Part shown: positions 8,224-17,478 of the stretch, piece by piece
Numbering within the stretch: position 1 is the stretch's first letter
How the letters are laid out: each line of letters opens with the position of its first letter
Assembly: GCF_011297335.1 (NCBI RefSeq)
Contig: NZ_JAAOTJ010000002.1
Location: 248,001 to 312,000 of the forward strand
Length of the DNA stretch: 64,000 bases
Direction: 5' to 3'
Source of the DNA: Catellatospora methionotrophica
GTDB taxonomy: Bacteria; Actinomycetota; Actinomycetes; Mycobacteriales; Micromonosporaceae
Made by a program: the position numbers and the translations under genes
The notes under the pieces: generated by a model
What the model was told of the DNA's origin: nothing
The model's input: only the letters and a program-made list of their open reading frames with translations
The model's database searches: none

Positions 8224-8765
8224 TTTTCGGTCGCCCTCCGGCGGCGCAGAACGAGCGTCCAGCCGAGCGCGGTCAGCAGTAGCACCGTGCCGAGTTGCCA
8301 GGGGAAGCCGAACAGCAGTGTGAACCAGGTGCCGATCGGGTTCGTGCGCTGCCAGGTCGTCTCGGCGGCCGGTCCGTCGCCCGGCGGGTCCGGCGCCACG
8401 GGCGGGGTCAGCGGGCTGTAGACGACGCCGACCGTGTCGCCACCGAATCGGCTGCCGAGGGTGCTGAACAGCGAGAAGTCCAGGCGGGTCGTCTCCAACT
8501 GGACCCGGTCGCCGGCGACTGAGTAGGCCGCCGTCCATCCCCGGTAACTCATCGCGACCAGTTCGTCGGTCACCGTGTCCAGGTCCTGCGCGCGGGTGCC
8601 CGACGAGGTCGGGGCCGCGTCGAGGAATGGAAGTTGCAGCCCGGCGAGCCGCACGCCGGACCAGTGCCGGGGCCCGAACCCGGTGGCTGCCGCCGACAGG
8701 ACCAGCAGCGGCGTCAGCACCGCCACGCAGAGCACGGTGACGGCGGCGTCACGCAATCGAAGCAT
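8202..8765 (-). CDS. hypothetical membrane-anchored protein
   Basis: A 187-residue protein I do not recognise. It has an N-terminal hydrophobic segment (about residues 8-28, AVTVLCVAVLTPLLVLSAAA), a roughly 110-residue probably extracytoplasmic central part, and a C-terminal transmembrane segment (about 145-172) followed by a basic RRRRATEKLFN tail, so both ends are likely cytoplasmic. The stop TAA lies inside the 38-bp palindrome that begins the next gene; binding of the repressor there could act as a roadblock separating the two genes. No catalytic motif is seen. Confidence 0.65.
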   Translation of the reverse strand: MLRLRDAAVTVLCVAVLTPLLVLSAAATGFGPRHWSGVRLAGLQLPFLDAAPTSSGTRAQDLDTVTDELVAMSYRGWTAAYSVAGDRVQLETTRLDFSLFSTLGSRFGGDTVGVVYSPLTPPVAPDPPGDGPAAETTWQRTNPIGTWFTLLFGFPWQLGTVLLLTALGWTLVLRRRRATEKLFNIPL

Positions 8766-8810
8766 GCGCTGTAGACGTCCTGGACCACGCGACGGTTGCC
8801 GATAGCGTGC

Positions 8811-8856
8811 GGCCTACCTATGTGGTGCTGTGGGCACAGCACCACAGAGGTAGGCC
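8811..8856 (-). terminator. long-stem terminator downstream of the GH20 gene
   Basis: GGCCTACCT-A-TGTGGTGCTGT (8811-8831) pairs with ACAGCACCACA-G-AGGTAGGCC (8836-8856), a 20-bp paired stem with one internal A/G mismatch and a GGGC loop. It begins 18 bases past the GH20 stop and ends 45 bases before the next gene. There is no U-tract, as is common for actinobacterial terminators. Confidence 0.8.
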
Positions 8857-8873
8857 ACGGTACGACGTGGTGG

Positions 8874-11249
8874 TCAGGCGGTGAGGGCGAAGTCGTCGAT
8901 GTCGAACAGGCCGGTGCCGCCGCTGCTGGTGAAGACGAGGAACAGCGGGCCGGAGCCGGCGCTGAGGGTGGTGCTCACTTCGGCGTACACGCCGTAGCCG
9001 CCGGTGTTGGTGACGGTGGCGGAGCCGATGAGCGGTCCGGTGGCCGAGCCGGTGCGGATCTGGATGGTGCCGCCTGATCCGCCCGAGGACACCCGCGCGG
9101 TGAAACCGGTCTTCCCGGCAGGGCTGACACCGGAGAATCCGATCCAGTCGCCGATCTCGATGTAGCCGACGCGGTTCCCGCCGTGCGCCGCCGCGTCGGC
9201 GACTATCTGGACACCGGACTGCGAGCTGTACGACTCCGCCTCGACCCGGCTCACCGGCGGTGGGCTGGTCGCGGTGCCGGTGAGGGCGAAGTCGTCGACG
9301 TCGAACAGGCTGGTGCCGCTGCTGGTGAAGACGAGGTATAACGCTCCCGATCCGCTGGAGACGGTGGTGGTGACATCCGTGTAGCTGCCCCACCCGCCGG
9401 TGTTGGCGACGTTCACCGAGCCGATGAGCGGTCCGGTGGCGGAGCCGGTGCGGATCTGGATGGTGCCGCCGGTGCCGCCGGAGGAGACGCGGGCGGTGAA
9501 GCCGGTCCTGCCTGCGGGGTTGACGCCGGAGAAGGCGATCCAGTCGCCGTTCTCGATGTAGCCGACGCGGTTGCCGCCGTGCGCCGCGGCGTCGGCGACG
9601 ATCTGCACACCGGACTGTGAGGTGTAGGACTCCGCCTCGACGCGGCCCGTCGCGGGCGGGGTAGCCCACGGGACCTGCGTCGACCGGTAGAAGTTGATGT
9701 TCTGCAGGGTCCAGCGGGGGCCCTGCGCGCCCAGGCGGACCTTGAAGGTGTCCCAGTTACGGGCCGACTGCGGCGACCAGGCCAGCTCGGCGAGGGCGGG
9801 CAGGCGCGGGAAGGCCATGTACTCGATGTTCGCGAGCGTGGTGAGGGTCTCGCTCCACATCGGCGCTTCCACGCCGAGGATGGCACTGGACGGCACGCCG
9901 GACAGCAGCGTCGCCGGGTCCCAGTTGTACGCCGTCTGCACCTCGATCAGCCCCGCCCAGCTCAGGCCGAGCGGGGTCTGGTTGTTGTACTTCATGTCGA
10001 GGTACGCCTTGTTGGCGGGCGACATCACGACCTTGGCGCCCTTGGTGACCGCCGCGCTGATGTTGGCGTCGGAGGTGGTGGTGCCCCAGTACTGCGCGAT
10101 CCGGCCGGGGGAGTGGTCGGCCTGGCCGAGCTGGTGCCAGCCCATGACGGTCTTGCCGGTGGCGGTGACGTACGGCTGGATGCGGTTCATGAACGTGCGG
10201 TAGTCGGCGGCCGGGGTGCTGTTGGCCTCGTCGCCGCCGATGTGCAGGTACGGGCCGGGGGTGAGGGCGGCCAGCTCGGCGAGGACCTGCTGCACGAAGG
10301 TGTAGGTGACCTCCTTGCCGACGCACAGCGAGCTGAACCCGACGCTGGTGCCGGTGTACAGCGGCGGCGCGGTGTTGTTGCAGTTCAGTTCGGCGTACGA
10401 GGCCAGGGCGGCGTTGACGTGACCGGGCATGTCGATCTCGGGCACGATCGTGATGTGGCGGGCCGCGGCGTAGTTGACGATGTCGGTGTACTGCGCCTTG
10501 GTGTAGTAGCCGCCCGCGCCCCCGCCGACCTGGGTGCTGCCGCCGACGGTGGCCAGGCGCGGCCACGCGTCCACGACGATGCGCCAGCCCTGGTCGTCGG
10601 ACAGGTGCAGGTGCAGCGTGTTGATTTTGTACTGGCTGATCTCGTCGAGGTACCGCTTGACGGTGTCGACGCCGAAGAAGTGCCGTGACACGTCGAGCAT
10701 CGCGCCCCGGTAGGCGTAGCGCGGGTAGTCGATGATCCGCCCGCCCGCGAGCTCCCACGGTCCGGGCTGGACGGTGCGCGCCTCGACGGCAGCGGGCAGC
10801 AGCTGGCGCAGGGTCTGCACCCCGTGGAACAGCCCGGCGGCGGTCTGCGCGCGTACGGTGACCAGCGTGGTGGTGACGTCGAGCTGGTAGCCCTCGCCGC
10901 CGACGCTCGGGTCCGCGCCGGTCAGCAGCAGTGCGATGCCGCTGGTCGGGGTGCCGCTGACGGTGGTGACGGGCAGCGCGTAACCGGTGGAGGGGCGCAG
11001 CAGGTCGGCGAGGTAGGCGCCGACGGCGGCGGCCGCCGTCGAGCCGGTCGGGGTCTGGATCGCGGCGGACGCGGGCAGCGTGTAGGTGGTGCCAGCGGGC
11101 TGGACGGTCACCGGCACGGGCACGACGCTGGTCAGGCTCACCGGGGCGGCGTCGGCCGGTGGTGCGGTGGCGACCCAGGCGAGGCCGATGGTGGCGGTGA
11201 CGGCGGCGACTGCGGATACGAGCAGAACTTGCCGGGCGCGACGGTGCAC
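8874..11249 (-). CDS. secreted GH20 beta-N-acetylhexosaminidase with two CBM6-like modules
   Basis: A 791-residue secreted enzyme that releases terminal N-acetylhexosamines, most likely from chitin oligomers. It has a signal peptide (residues 1-35, ending near PPADA), a GH20b-type N-terminal domain, and a GH20 barrel with the catalytic pair Asp340-Glu341 in LHIGGDEAN. Two nearly identical CBM6-like modules follow at about 536-656 and 668-791, each beginning RVEAESY and ending DDFAL, joined by a TATSPPPVS linker. GTG at 11249 has GGAGG upstream. It lies 78 bp downstream of glutaminase but probably has its own promoter, and ends at a strong terminator. No DasR-like site was seen upstream. Confidence 0.92.
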   Translation of the reverse strand: MHRRARQVLLVSAVAAVTATIGLAWVATAPPADAAPVSLTSVVPVPVTVQPAGTTYTLPASAAIQTPTGSTAAAAVGAYLADLLRPSTGYALPVTTVSGTPTSGIALLLTGADPSVGGEGYQLDVTTTLVTVRAQTAAGLFHGVQTLRQLLPAAVEARTVQPGPWELAGGRIIDYPRYAYRGAMLDVSRHFFGVDTVKRYLDEISQYKINTLHLHLSDDQGWRIVVDAWPRLATVGGSTQVGGGAGGYYTKAQYTDIVNYAAARHITIVPEIDMPGHVNAALASYAELNCNNTAPPLYTGTSVGFSSLCVGKEVTYTFVQQVLAELAALTPGPYLHIGGDEANSTPAADYRTFMNRIQPYVTATGKTVMGWHQLGQADHSPGRIAQYWGTTTSDANISAAVTKGAKVVMSPANKAYLDMKYNNQTPLGLSWAGLIEVQTAYNWDPATLLSGVPSSAILGVEAPMWSETLTTLANIEYMAFPRLPALAELAWSPQSARNWDTFKVRLGAQGPRWTLQNINFYRSTQVPWATPPATGRVEAESYTSQSGVQIVADAAAHGGNRVGYIENGDWIAFSGVNPAGRTGFTARVSSGGTGGTIQIRTGSATGPLIGSVNVANTGGWGSYTDVTTTVSSGSGALYLVFTSSGTSLFDVDDFALTGTATSPPPVSRVEAESYSSQSGVQIVADAAAHGGNRVGYIEIGDWIGFSGVSPAGKTGFTARVSSGGSGGTIQIRTGSATGPLIGSATVTNTGGYGVYAEVSTTLSAGSGPLFLVFTSSGGTGLFDIDDFALTA
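8877..9644 (-). repeat. tandem duplication encoding two CBM6-like modules
   Basis: The segments 9282-9644 and 8877-9248 encode two modules of about 121-124 residues that are identical over long stretches, for example SGVQIVADAAAHGGNRVGYI and IQIRTGSATGPLIGS. Similarity extends through the whole module, indicating a recent internal duplication. Confidence 0.85.
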
Positions 11250-11287
11250 GACGTCCTCCAGCGCAATGGTAAAGTTTCTTGCTAGTT

Positions 11288-11317
11288 CGACCGCAGGCTA
11301 TGTCTAGGGTGCGGTCG
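11288..11317. promoter_or_regulatory. inverted repeat between glutaminase and GH20 genes
   Basis: CGACCGCA (11288-11295) and TGCGGTCG (11310-11317) form an 8-bp perfect inverted repeat with a 14-base spacer. It may be a weak terminator for glutaminase or an operator for GH20. An AT-rich tract (AAAGTTTCTTGCTAG, 11271-11285) lies between it and the GH20 start. Confidence 0.35.
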
Positions 11318-11327
11318 TGTCAAGCGC

Positions 11328-12200
11328 TCAGAACACCGACCAGCCGCTCAGCGCGGCGAAGTGCTCCAGCGCCAGCAGGCCCGAGACCGAGTTGCCGGAG
11401 GAATCCAGGCCGGGCCCCCACGCGCACACCGCGCCCACACCGGGAGCCACGGCCAGGATCCCTCCCCCCACCCCCGACTTCAGGGGGAGTCCGACGCGGT
11501 GCGCGATGTCGGCACTCGCGTCGTACGCGCCGCAGGCCAGCATGGTCGCGTTGATGCGCCTGGTGTCCTGCGGGCTGATCAGCCGACGCCCGTCGGCCCG
11601 CACGCCGCCGCGCGCGAGCAGCAGCGCGGCCAGCGTCAGATCACGGCAGCTCGCCGTGATCGCGCACTGCCAGATGTAGTGCGTCAGCACCTGGTCGACG
11701 CCCTGGTGCAGGTTGCCGTACGCGGCCATCAGGTGGGCCAGGGCCAGGTTGCGTTCGGACCGTTCCCGCTCGTGCTCGGCGACGGCGGCGTCCATCTCCA
11801 CGCCGGCGGCGGCGGCCTCGACCCGGATCAGGTCCAGCACGCCGTGGCATGCCTGACCACCGGTGACCTCCAGCAGCCGGTCCACGACGACCAGGGCCCC
11901 CGCGTTGATCAGCGGGTTGCGCGGGATGCCGGACTCGACGTCCAGTTCGGAGATCGCGTGGTACGGGCGGCTGGACGGCCTGCGGCCGACCCTGGCCCAG
12001 ATCTTGTCGCCGTCCGCGGCGATCACCAGCGCCAGCGCGAACACCTTGGCGATGCTCTGCACGGCGAACGGCTCCTGCCACGACCCCTGCCCGTGCACCC
12101 GGCCGTCGACGGTGGCCACGGCGATGCCGAAGCGGCGGTCCGGCACGGGGTGCAGGCGCGCTGCGGCGTACACGGTCTCGACCACGGTGTCGAGGTTCAT
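11328..12200 (-). CDS. glsA: glutaminase
   Basis: A 290-residue serine-dependent glutaminase of the beta-lactamase-like fold, converting glutamine to glutamate and ammonia in the cytosol. The catalytic Ser-x-x-Lys motif is QSIAK (Ser49, Lys52), with the family motif ESGIPRNPLINAGALVV and the late KSGVGGGILAVAPG segment. ATG at 12200 has GGAG six bases upstream; the frame to 12293 is not supported. Length is close to the bacterial norm of about 300 residues. It is divergent from the protease gene at 12487. Confidence 0.93.
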   Translation of the reverse strand: MNLDTVVETVYAAARLHPVPDRRFGIAVATVDGRVHGQGSWQEPFAVQSIAKVFALALVIAADGDKIWARVGRRPSSRPYHAISELDVESGIPRNPLINAGALVVVDRLLEVTGGQACHGVLDLIRVEAAAAGVEMDAAVAEHERERSERNLALAHLMAAYGNLHQGVDQVLTHYIWQCAITASCRDLTLAALLLARGGVRADGRRLISPQDTRRINATMLACGAYDASADIAHRVGLPLKSGVGGGILAVAPGVGAVCAWGPGLDSSGNSVSGLLALEHFAALSGWSVF

Positions 12201-12486
12201 CCGGGGCTCCACGGGTGCGGTAGGCGATGGCGGCCGTGACCATCCTGGCCGGGCCACGACCTGTCGCGAAACAGGGAAACCCCTTGCATGCACGGGTGTC
12301 GGCGGGACGGTGCCAGTTGCGTACGAGGGTTATCCCTTGCCTTGGTGCAAGCCCGTGGCCTGCGGGTTCTGCGGCGGTGACCGCGGCCATATCGTCGGTC
12401 CACCTCGCCCCGAACCGAAGTGCGTCGATGCGACGCGACCGCCTTCGCCGCGAGGACCCCGTCACCTCCTCAAAGGAGCACCTCCG
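12201..12486. other. divergent intergenic region, glutaminase / S1 protease
   Basis: 286 bp with no convincing gene. It must hold both promoters. AAGGAG at 12473-12478 is the ribosome binding site of the protease. I see no strong palindrome and no recognisable riboswitch. Confidence 0.5.
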
Positions 12487-14613
12487 ATGCGTACACGCAC
12501 CAGATACGTAGCCTCGCTGTTCGGCGCGGCGCTGTTGGGCGCGGCGGTCCTGCCGGCCCTCGACGGCGTACCGGCCAGCAGCGCGCCGCCGCGGGCCGAC
12601 GCCGTGCACCCGGCGGTCGCCGCCGGTGTCGCCCGCTCGCTCGGCATCAGCGTCGACCAGGCCCGCCGGGAGCTGGCCGCCCAGGACGCGGCCCACCGGG
12701 TCGCCGCGTCGCTGCCGGGCAGCCTGCGCAGCGAACTGTCCGGCACCTGGTTCGACGGTGCGAGGCTCGTCGTGGCGGTGACCAGCCGGTCGGCGGCGGC
12801 CCAGGCGTCCGCCGCGGGAGCCAGCCCCCGGCTGGTCACGCGCGGACCCGCCGAGCTGGGTCGGCTGCTCGCCGGAGTGAAGTCCGTCGTCGGCACGGGT
12901 GTGCCCGGCGTCTACGGCTGGGGTATCGACGTGCAGGCCAACGACGTCGTCGTCAACGTGAACTCCGCCCGGCAGGGTGCCGCGACGGAGGCCGCCGTCG
13001 CGCGGCTGGCCCGGCTCGGCTCCGGCGTGCGGATCGTGCGCACCGCGTCGCAGCAGCGCCAGCAGGCAGGCGACGTGCGGCCCGGCAGCCCGTGGTGGCC
13101 GGGTTCGGAGAGCAACTGCTCCATCGGTTTCCCCGCCACGGACGCCAACGGCGGCAAGCACTTCCTGACCGCGGGCCACTGCACCAACGACGCCAACCAG
13201 GCGGCGTACGGCCAGCAGGGCCAGGCGAACCGGATCGGCACCTCGAACGTCGGCGGTTCGCGCAGCGTCAACGCCCGCGAGGGCGACATGGGCGTGGTCG
13301 CGGTGACCGAGGCGGGCTGGAACCTGTCGGCGTCGGTCAACACCTGGGGCGAGGCCGCCGTGACCGTCACCGGTTCCGCCGAGGCACTGGTCGGCGACCG
13401 GGTCTGCCACTCCGGCAACACCTCCCACTGGCAGTGCGGCGTCGTGAAGTACACCCACAAGTCCGTCGACTACGGCGGCGGTCTGATCATCGAGGACCTG
13501 ACCTGGAGCACCGCCTGCTCGCTGGGCGGCGACTCCGGTGGCGCGTGGCTGCTCGGCGACAAGGCCGTCGGCCTGCACGACGGCGGCCCGTCGCAGTGCG
13601 TGTCGAACCCGTCCGACGGCGACCTGTCGATCTTCCAGCCGGTCAACGAGGCGCTGGCGAAGTGGAACCTGACCCTGGTCACCGGGTCCGGTTCGGACAC
13701 GAGCCCGCCGACCGCGCCCGCGAGCCTGCGCTCGACCGGCACGACCGCCGCGTCGGTGTCACTGGCCTGGAACGCGTCCACCGACAACGTCGGCGTCACC
13801 GCGTACGACGTGTACCAGGGCTCGGCGCTGGCCACGACGGTGACGGGGCCGTCGGCCACGGTCGCGGGGCTCAGCGCGGACACGGCGTACACGTTCACGG
13901 TCAAGGCCCGTGACGCGGCCGGCAACACCTCCCCGGCGTCTAACGCCGTCAGCGCCCGCACCCACCCGGGCGGCGGTGGCGACACGCAGCCGCCGACGGT
14001 GCCGGGCAACCTGCGCTCCACGGCCAAGACCAGCACGTCGGTGTCGCTGGCCTGGAACGCGTCCACCGACGACGTCGGCGTGGCCGCGTACGACGTCTTC
14101 CGGGGCACGACCCTGGCCGCCACCGTCAGCACCACCAGCGCGACGGTCACGGGGCTGAGCGCGGACACGTCCTACTCGTTCACGGTCCAGGCGCGCGACG
14201 CGGCGGGCAACAGGTCCGCGGCGAGCGCGGCGCTGACCGTGCGCACCGATCCGGGCGGCGGCGGGCGTACGTTCACCAGCGGCACCGACTACGCGATCAC
14301 CGACTACGGCCAGTTCTTCAGCCCGGTGCAGTCCACGGCGACCGGCCAGGCCACCGCGACGGTCACGGTGGTGGTCACGATCGCGCACAGCTGCGCCGAG
14401 GACATCGGCATCTCGCTGTACACCCCGACCGGTTACGCGTACCCGGTCAAGTACAGCGGCAGCGGCCAGTACAACTGCACGGCGTGGAACGGGTCGCGGA
14501 CGTTCACCGTCCCGAACGTGCTCAGCGGCGCCGCCGGGACGTGGAAGCTGCGCGTGACCGACTACGGCCCTGGCGACACCGGCGTGCTCGACGCCTGGTC
14601 GATCACGCTGTAG
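12487..14613 (+). CDS. secreted S1-family serine protease with two FN3 domains and a P domain
   Basis: A 708-residue secreted modular protease. A signal peptide (about 1-33) and pro-region precede a streptogrisin/alpha-lytic-like catalytic domain at about 205-395 with His231 (TAGHC), Asp267 (EGDMGVV) and Ser350 (GGDSGG). Two fibronectin type III domains follow (about 407-490 and 505-590; each has SLAWNASTD and AYTFTVKARDAAGN-like strands), then a proprotein-convertase P domain at about 600-708 (ISLYTPTGY, GTWKLRVTDYG). FN3 and P domains probably aid substrate binding or folding. ATG at 12487 has AAGGAG eight bases upstream; upstream in-frame extension is rejected. A hairpin terminator follows. 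Confidence 0.92.
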   Translation: MRTRTRYVASLFGAALLGAAVLPALDGVPASSAPPRADAVHPAVAAGVARSLGISVDQARRELAAQDAAHRVAASLPGSLRSELSGTWFDGARLVVAVTSRSAAAQASAAGASPRLVTRGPAELGRLLAGVKSVVGTGVPGVYGWGIDVQANDVVVNVNSARQGAATEAAVARLARLGSGVRIVRTASQQRQQAGDVRPGSPWWPGSESNCSIGFPATDANGGKHFLTAGHCTNDANQAAYGQQGQANRIGTSNVGGSRSVNAREGDMGVVAVTEAGWNLSASVNTWGEAAVTVTGSAEALVGDRVCHSGNTSHWQCGVVKYTHKSVDYGGGLIIEDLTWSTACSLGGDSGGAWLLGDKAVGLHDGGPSQCVSNPSDGDLSIFQPVNEALAKWNLTLVTGSGSDTSPPTAPASLRSTGTTAASVSLAWNASTDNVGVTAYDVYQGSALATTVTGPSATVAGLSADTAYTFTVKARDAAGNTSPASNAVSARTHPGGGGDTQPPTVPGNLRSTAKTSTSVSLAWNASTDDVGVAAYDVFRGTTLAATVSTTSATVTGLSADTSYSFTVQARDAAGNRSAASAALTVRTDPGGGGRTFTSGTDYAITDYGQFFSPVQSTATGQATATVTVVVTIAHSCAEDIGISLYTPTGYAYPVKYSGSGQYNCTAWNGSRTFTVPNVLSGAAGTWKLRVTDYGPGDTGVLDAWSITL

Positions 14614-14624
14614 TCGCCGCCGAC

Positions 14625-14659
14625 GGCCGGGGTGTGCGATTCTTCGACACGCCCCGGCC
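14625..14659 (+). terminator. terminator of the S1 protease gene
   Basis: GGCCGGGG (14625-14632) pairs with CCCCGGCC (14652-14659), and the stem continues inward with TGTG against CACG (one G-U pair), giving about 12 bp around a loop containing TTCTTCG. It starts 12 bases after the stop codon. Confidence 0.75.
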
Positions 14660-14751
14660 ACCCGCACAGGTGAGGTGCCTTGACGTCTGCCCCGCCCTGA
14701 CTCCGTCTCCTACTCCGGCCTGAAGGCCGCAGTATCCACGGAAGGAATCTG

Positions 14752-17454
14752 ATGACCGCCCCGACCACCCTCGTCGGCCGCCAGGCCCTGGTCGATGAGC
14801 TGCGCCGACGGCTCGCCGACGGTGGCCGCGTCACGCTCAGCGGAGCCGCCGGGTCGGGGCGCACGGCGGTCGCCGCCGCCGTGGCCGACGGCGCCCGTCC
14901 GGTGTGGACGCTGCGGCCGAGCCCGGAGGACCGCACGATCGCGTTCTGCGCGCTGGCCGACCTGCTGCTGCAGCTCGACGGGCAGGGGCGGCTCGGCGAC
15001 ACCCTGCCCGCCCCGCAGCGCGCCGCCGTCGACGCGGTGCTCACCCGGCGGGCGGGCAGCCCCGATCCGCTGGCCCTGCGGCTGACCCTGGCCGCGTTGC
15101 TGCAGGCGGGGCTGCTGGTCGTCGACGACGCGCAGTGGCTCGACGAGCCGAGCCGCGAGATCCTGGCGTACCTGGTACGCCGGGGCGAGGGCTCGCTCGG
15201 TGTGCTGGCCACGGTCCGCGCGGGCGAACCCGTGCTGACCGGCACCACCGAGCTGGCGCTGCCGCCGCTGGACCTGCCGCAGACCGCGCAGCTGCTCGCC
15301 GACCGGGGCACCCCGAGCCGCCTCGCCGCGAAGATCCACGCTGCCGGGGGCGGCAATCCGCGCCTGCTGCTGGCGATCGGCTCGGCGGCGGCCGCCGACG
15401 CCGACCCGGCCACCTTCGACACCGCCGTGCTCACCCCGCAGGTGCTGGCCGCGGCACGTGCCATGCTCGCCACCCTGGACGGCTCACCACGGCACACCCT
15501 GCTGCTGGCCGCGCTGGCCGACCGGCCGACGCTGCGCCAGCTCCGCCGCGCGGGGCGTGCCACGGCCGCGCACGACCTGGCCGCCGCGCAGGCCGCGGGC
15601 CTTGTCGAGGTGACCGCCGAAGCGCGGGTCACCCTGCGGGCCGGGGCGCTGGCGGCGGTGCTCGTCCACGACGCCGCACCCGAGCAGTTGACCGGCGGGC
15701 ACCGGGCGCTGGCCGCGGCGGCCGACGACGACGCCACCCGGCTGTGGCACACCAGCGCCCTGAGCCACCTGCCCGACACGGCCCTGGCGTGCGCGCTCGG
15801 CGACGCGTCCGCCGCCGTGCTGGCGCAGGGCCGCCCCACCCGCGCGGCCGAACTGGCGCTGCGCGCCGCGACACTGGCCACCACTGCCGTGCCCGCCGAC
15901 CGGATCTCCGCGTGGCTCATCGAAGCGGCCCGCGCCGCCGGGGCCGCCGGGCGCACCGACCTCGTACGCAGTGCCGTGCAGTTGCTGGAGGAGACGCCGA
16001 GCCCGCCCGCCGACCGGGCCCGAGCCCGGCTGTCGATGGCCGACGCCGCCGGTCAGGCACTGGACGGCCTGGACGAGATGCTGAGCCGGGCACTGGCCGA
16101 GGCGCACGACGACCACGCGCTCGTGGCCGCGGTCCGGTTGCGGATGGCGTGGCACGCCAACCTCGCCGAAGGCTCCCCGCAGCGGGCCGCCGAGCAGGCG
16201 CAAGCCGCGGCACACCATGCCCGGCTGGCCGCCGACGAGCCCAAGCAGGCGCTCGCGCTGACGATGCTCGCCCGCATGCAGCGCATCCTCGGCGAGCCCG
16301 CAGCCGAGCACACGCTGGCGCAGGCGCTCGCGCTGCCCGGCACCCCGGCGGCGTACGGCCTGCACAACTCGCCGCACTATCTCGCGCTGCGCCACGCCTA
16401 CTTCGACGACCAGCTCGACACGGCCCGCCGGGGCCTGCTGGCGATGCTGCCCGCGGCCGAGGACTCCGGCATCGCCGAGGACGTCGTCGACATCCTGCGC
16501 AACCTAGCCGAGGTCGAGATCCGGTCGGGCCGATGCCAGTCGGGGCAGGCACGGGCGCAGCACGCCCTGCGGCTCAGCGAGCGGGCCGGGCTGTCCCCGG
16601 GGCCGTCCTGCTACACGGCTGCGCTGGCCGAACTCGCCGCGGGCACCCCCGAACAGGCCCGCCGCCACGCCGAGCGGGCGCTGACCGCGTCCACCCACGA
16701 GCATGACCAGATCTACCTGGCCCGTGCCTGGCACGCCCTGGGGCAGATCGAGCTGGCCTGCCGCGACAACGCGGCCGCCGCCCGCGCGCTGCGTCACGTC
16801 CAGGAACTGGAGCGCCGCCAGCAGGTACGCGACCCGTCGCTGCTGCGCTGGCACGCCGACCTCGCCGAGGCGCTGGTCGGCGTCGGCGACCTCGACGAGG
16901 CACAGCAGCTGATCACCGACGTGCGTGCCCTGGCGGGGGAGCTGGCCCGTGACGGCGTGAACGCGGCGCTGGACCGGGCCGAGGGCCTGTACCGGTGCGC
17001 GGCCGGTGACGCCGCGCACGCGGTGGCGCTGCTGCGCCGCTCGCAGGACCAGTTCGCGATCCTCGGCATGCCCCTGGAACGCGGCCGTAGCCTGATCGCG
17101 CTGGCCGGGGTCGAACGCCGCCGCCGACGTCGCGCGGCGGCCCGGGATTCGTGGCAGCAGGCCGAGGAGGTCTTCGCCACCGCCGGGGCCCCGGTCTGGG
17201 CGGCGGCCACGCGCCGGACCGCCGACCACGCCGTCGACGGGGACCGGGCGGATGCGCCCGACCTGTCCGAGACCGAGGCCAAGATCGTGGGCTTGGCCAC
17301 CGGCGGCGCGTCCAACCGGGAGATCGCCGCGACGTTGTTCTTGAGCGTCAAGACCGTCGAAGCGACCCTGACCCGCCTGTACCGGCGCACGGGGGTGCGC
17401 TCGCGGGCGCAGCTGCACCACCTGCTCGGCACCGCGGAGCGCAGGGGCGGATGA
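14752..17454 (+). CDS. LAL-type LuxR-family regulator with degenerate P-loop
   Basis: A 900-residue regulator of the large ATP-binding LuxR type. An N-terminal AAA-like ATPase (about 1-300) has the loop GAAGSGRT at 31-38 and a Walker B-like LLVVDDAQWLDEPS. The middle is helical and TPR-like. The C-terminal LuxR helix-turn-helix reads LSETEAKIVGLATGGASNRE then IAATLFLSVKTVEATLTRLY, about 843-890. The usual Walker A Lys is Arg37, so ATP binding or hydrolysis may be weakened; the second LAL gene in this window keeps the Lys. ATG is preceded by GGAAGGA. It probably controls a neighbouring or distant gene set; no target is evident. Confidence 0.88.
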   Translation: MTAPTTLVGRQALVDELRRRLADGGRVTLSGAAGSGRTAVAAAVADGARPVWTLRPSPEDRTIAFCALADLLLQLDGQGRLGDTLPAPQRAAVDAVLTRRAGSPDPLALRLTLAALLQAGLLVVDDAQWLDEPSREILAYLVRRGEGSLGVLATVRAGEPVLTGTTELALPPLDLPQTAQLLADRGTPSRLAAKIHAAGGGNPRLLLAIGSAAAADADPATFDTAVLTPQVLAAARAMLATLDGSPRHTLLLAALADRPTLRQLRRAGRATAAHDLAAAQAAGLVEVTAEARVTLRAGALAAVLVHDAAPEQLTGGHRALAAAADDDATRLWHTSALSHLPDTALACALGDASAAVLAQGRPTRAAELALRAATLATTAVPADRISAWLIEAARAAGAAGRTDLVRSAVQLLEETPSPPADRARARLSMADAAGQALDGLDEMLSRALAEAHDDHALVAAVRLRMAWHANLAEGSPQRAAEQAQAAAHHARLAADEPKQALALTMLARMQRILGEPAAEHTLAQALALPGTPAAYGLHNSPHYLALRHAYFDDQLDTARRGLLAMLPAAEDSGIAEDVVDILRNLAEVEIRSGRCQSGQARAQHALRLSERAGLSPGPSCYTAALAELAAGTPEQARRHAERALTASTHEHDQIYLARAWHALGQIELACRDNAAAARALRHVQELERRQQVRDPSLLRWHADLAEALVGVGDLDEAQQLITDVRALAGELARDGVNAALDRAEGLYRCAAGDAAHAVALLRRSQDQFAILGMPLERGRSLIALAGVERRRRRRAAARDSWQQAEEVFATAGAPVWAAATRRTADHAVDGDRADAPDLSETEAKIVGLATGGASNREIAATLFLSVKTVEATLTRLYRRTGVRSRAQLHHLLGTAERRGG

Positions 17455-17478
17455 GCACCGACGACCGTGTGCCGAGAG

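Noticed and set aside
8164-8421. Plus-strand frame starting at the mirrored ATG of the 38-bp palindrome
   Set aside because: The ATG exists only because of the palindrome symmetry; downstream it is antisense to the membrane-protein gene and has no recognisable domain.
12240-12400. Possible riboswitch between glutaminase and protease genes
   Set aside because: No conserved motif of a known class and no secondary structure that I can defend by eye.
11863-12486. In-frame extension upstream of the S1 protease
   Set aside because: It is antisense to glutaminase; the ATG at 12487 has AAGGAG and a signal peptide directly after it.
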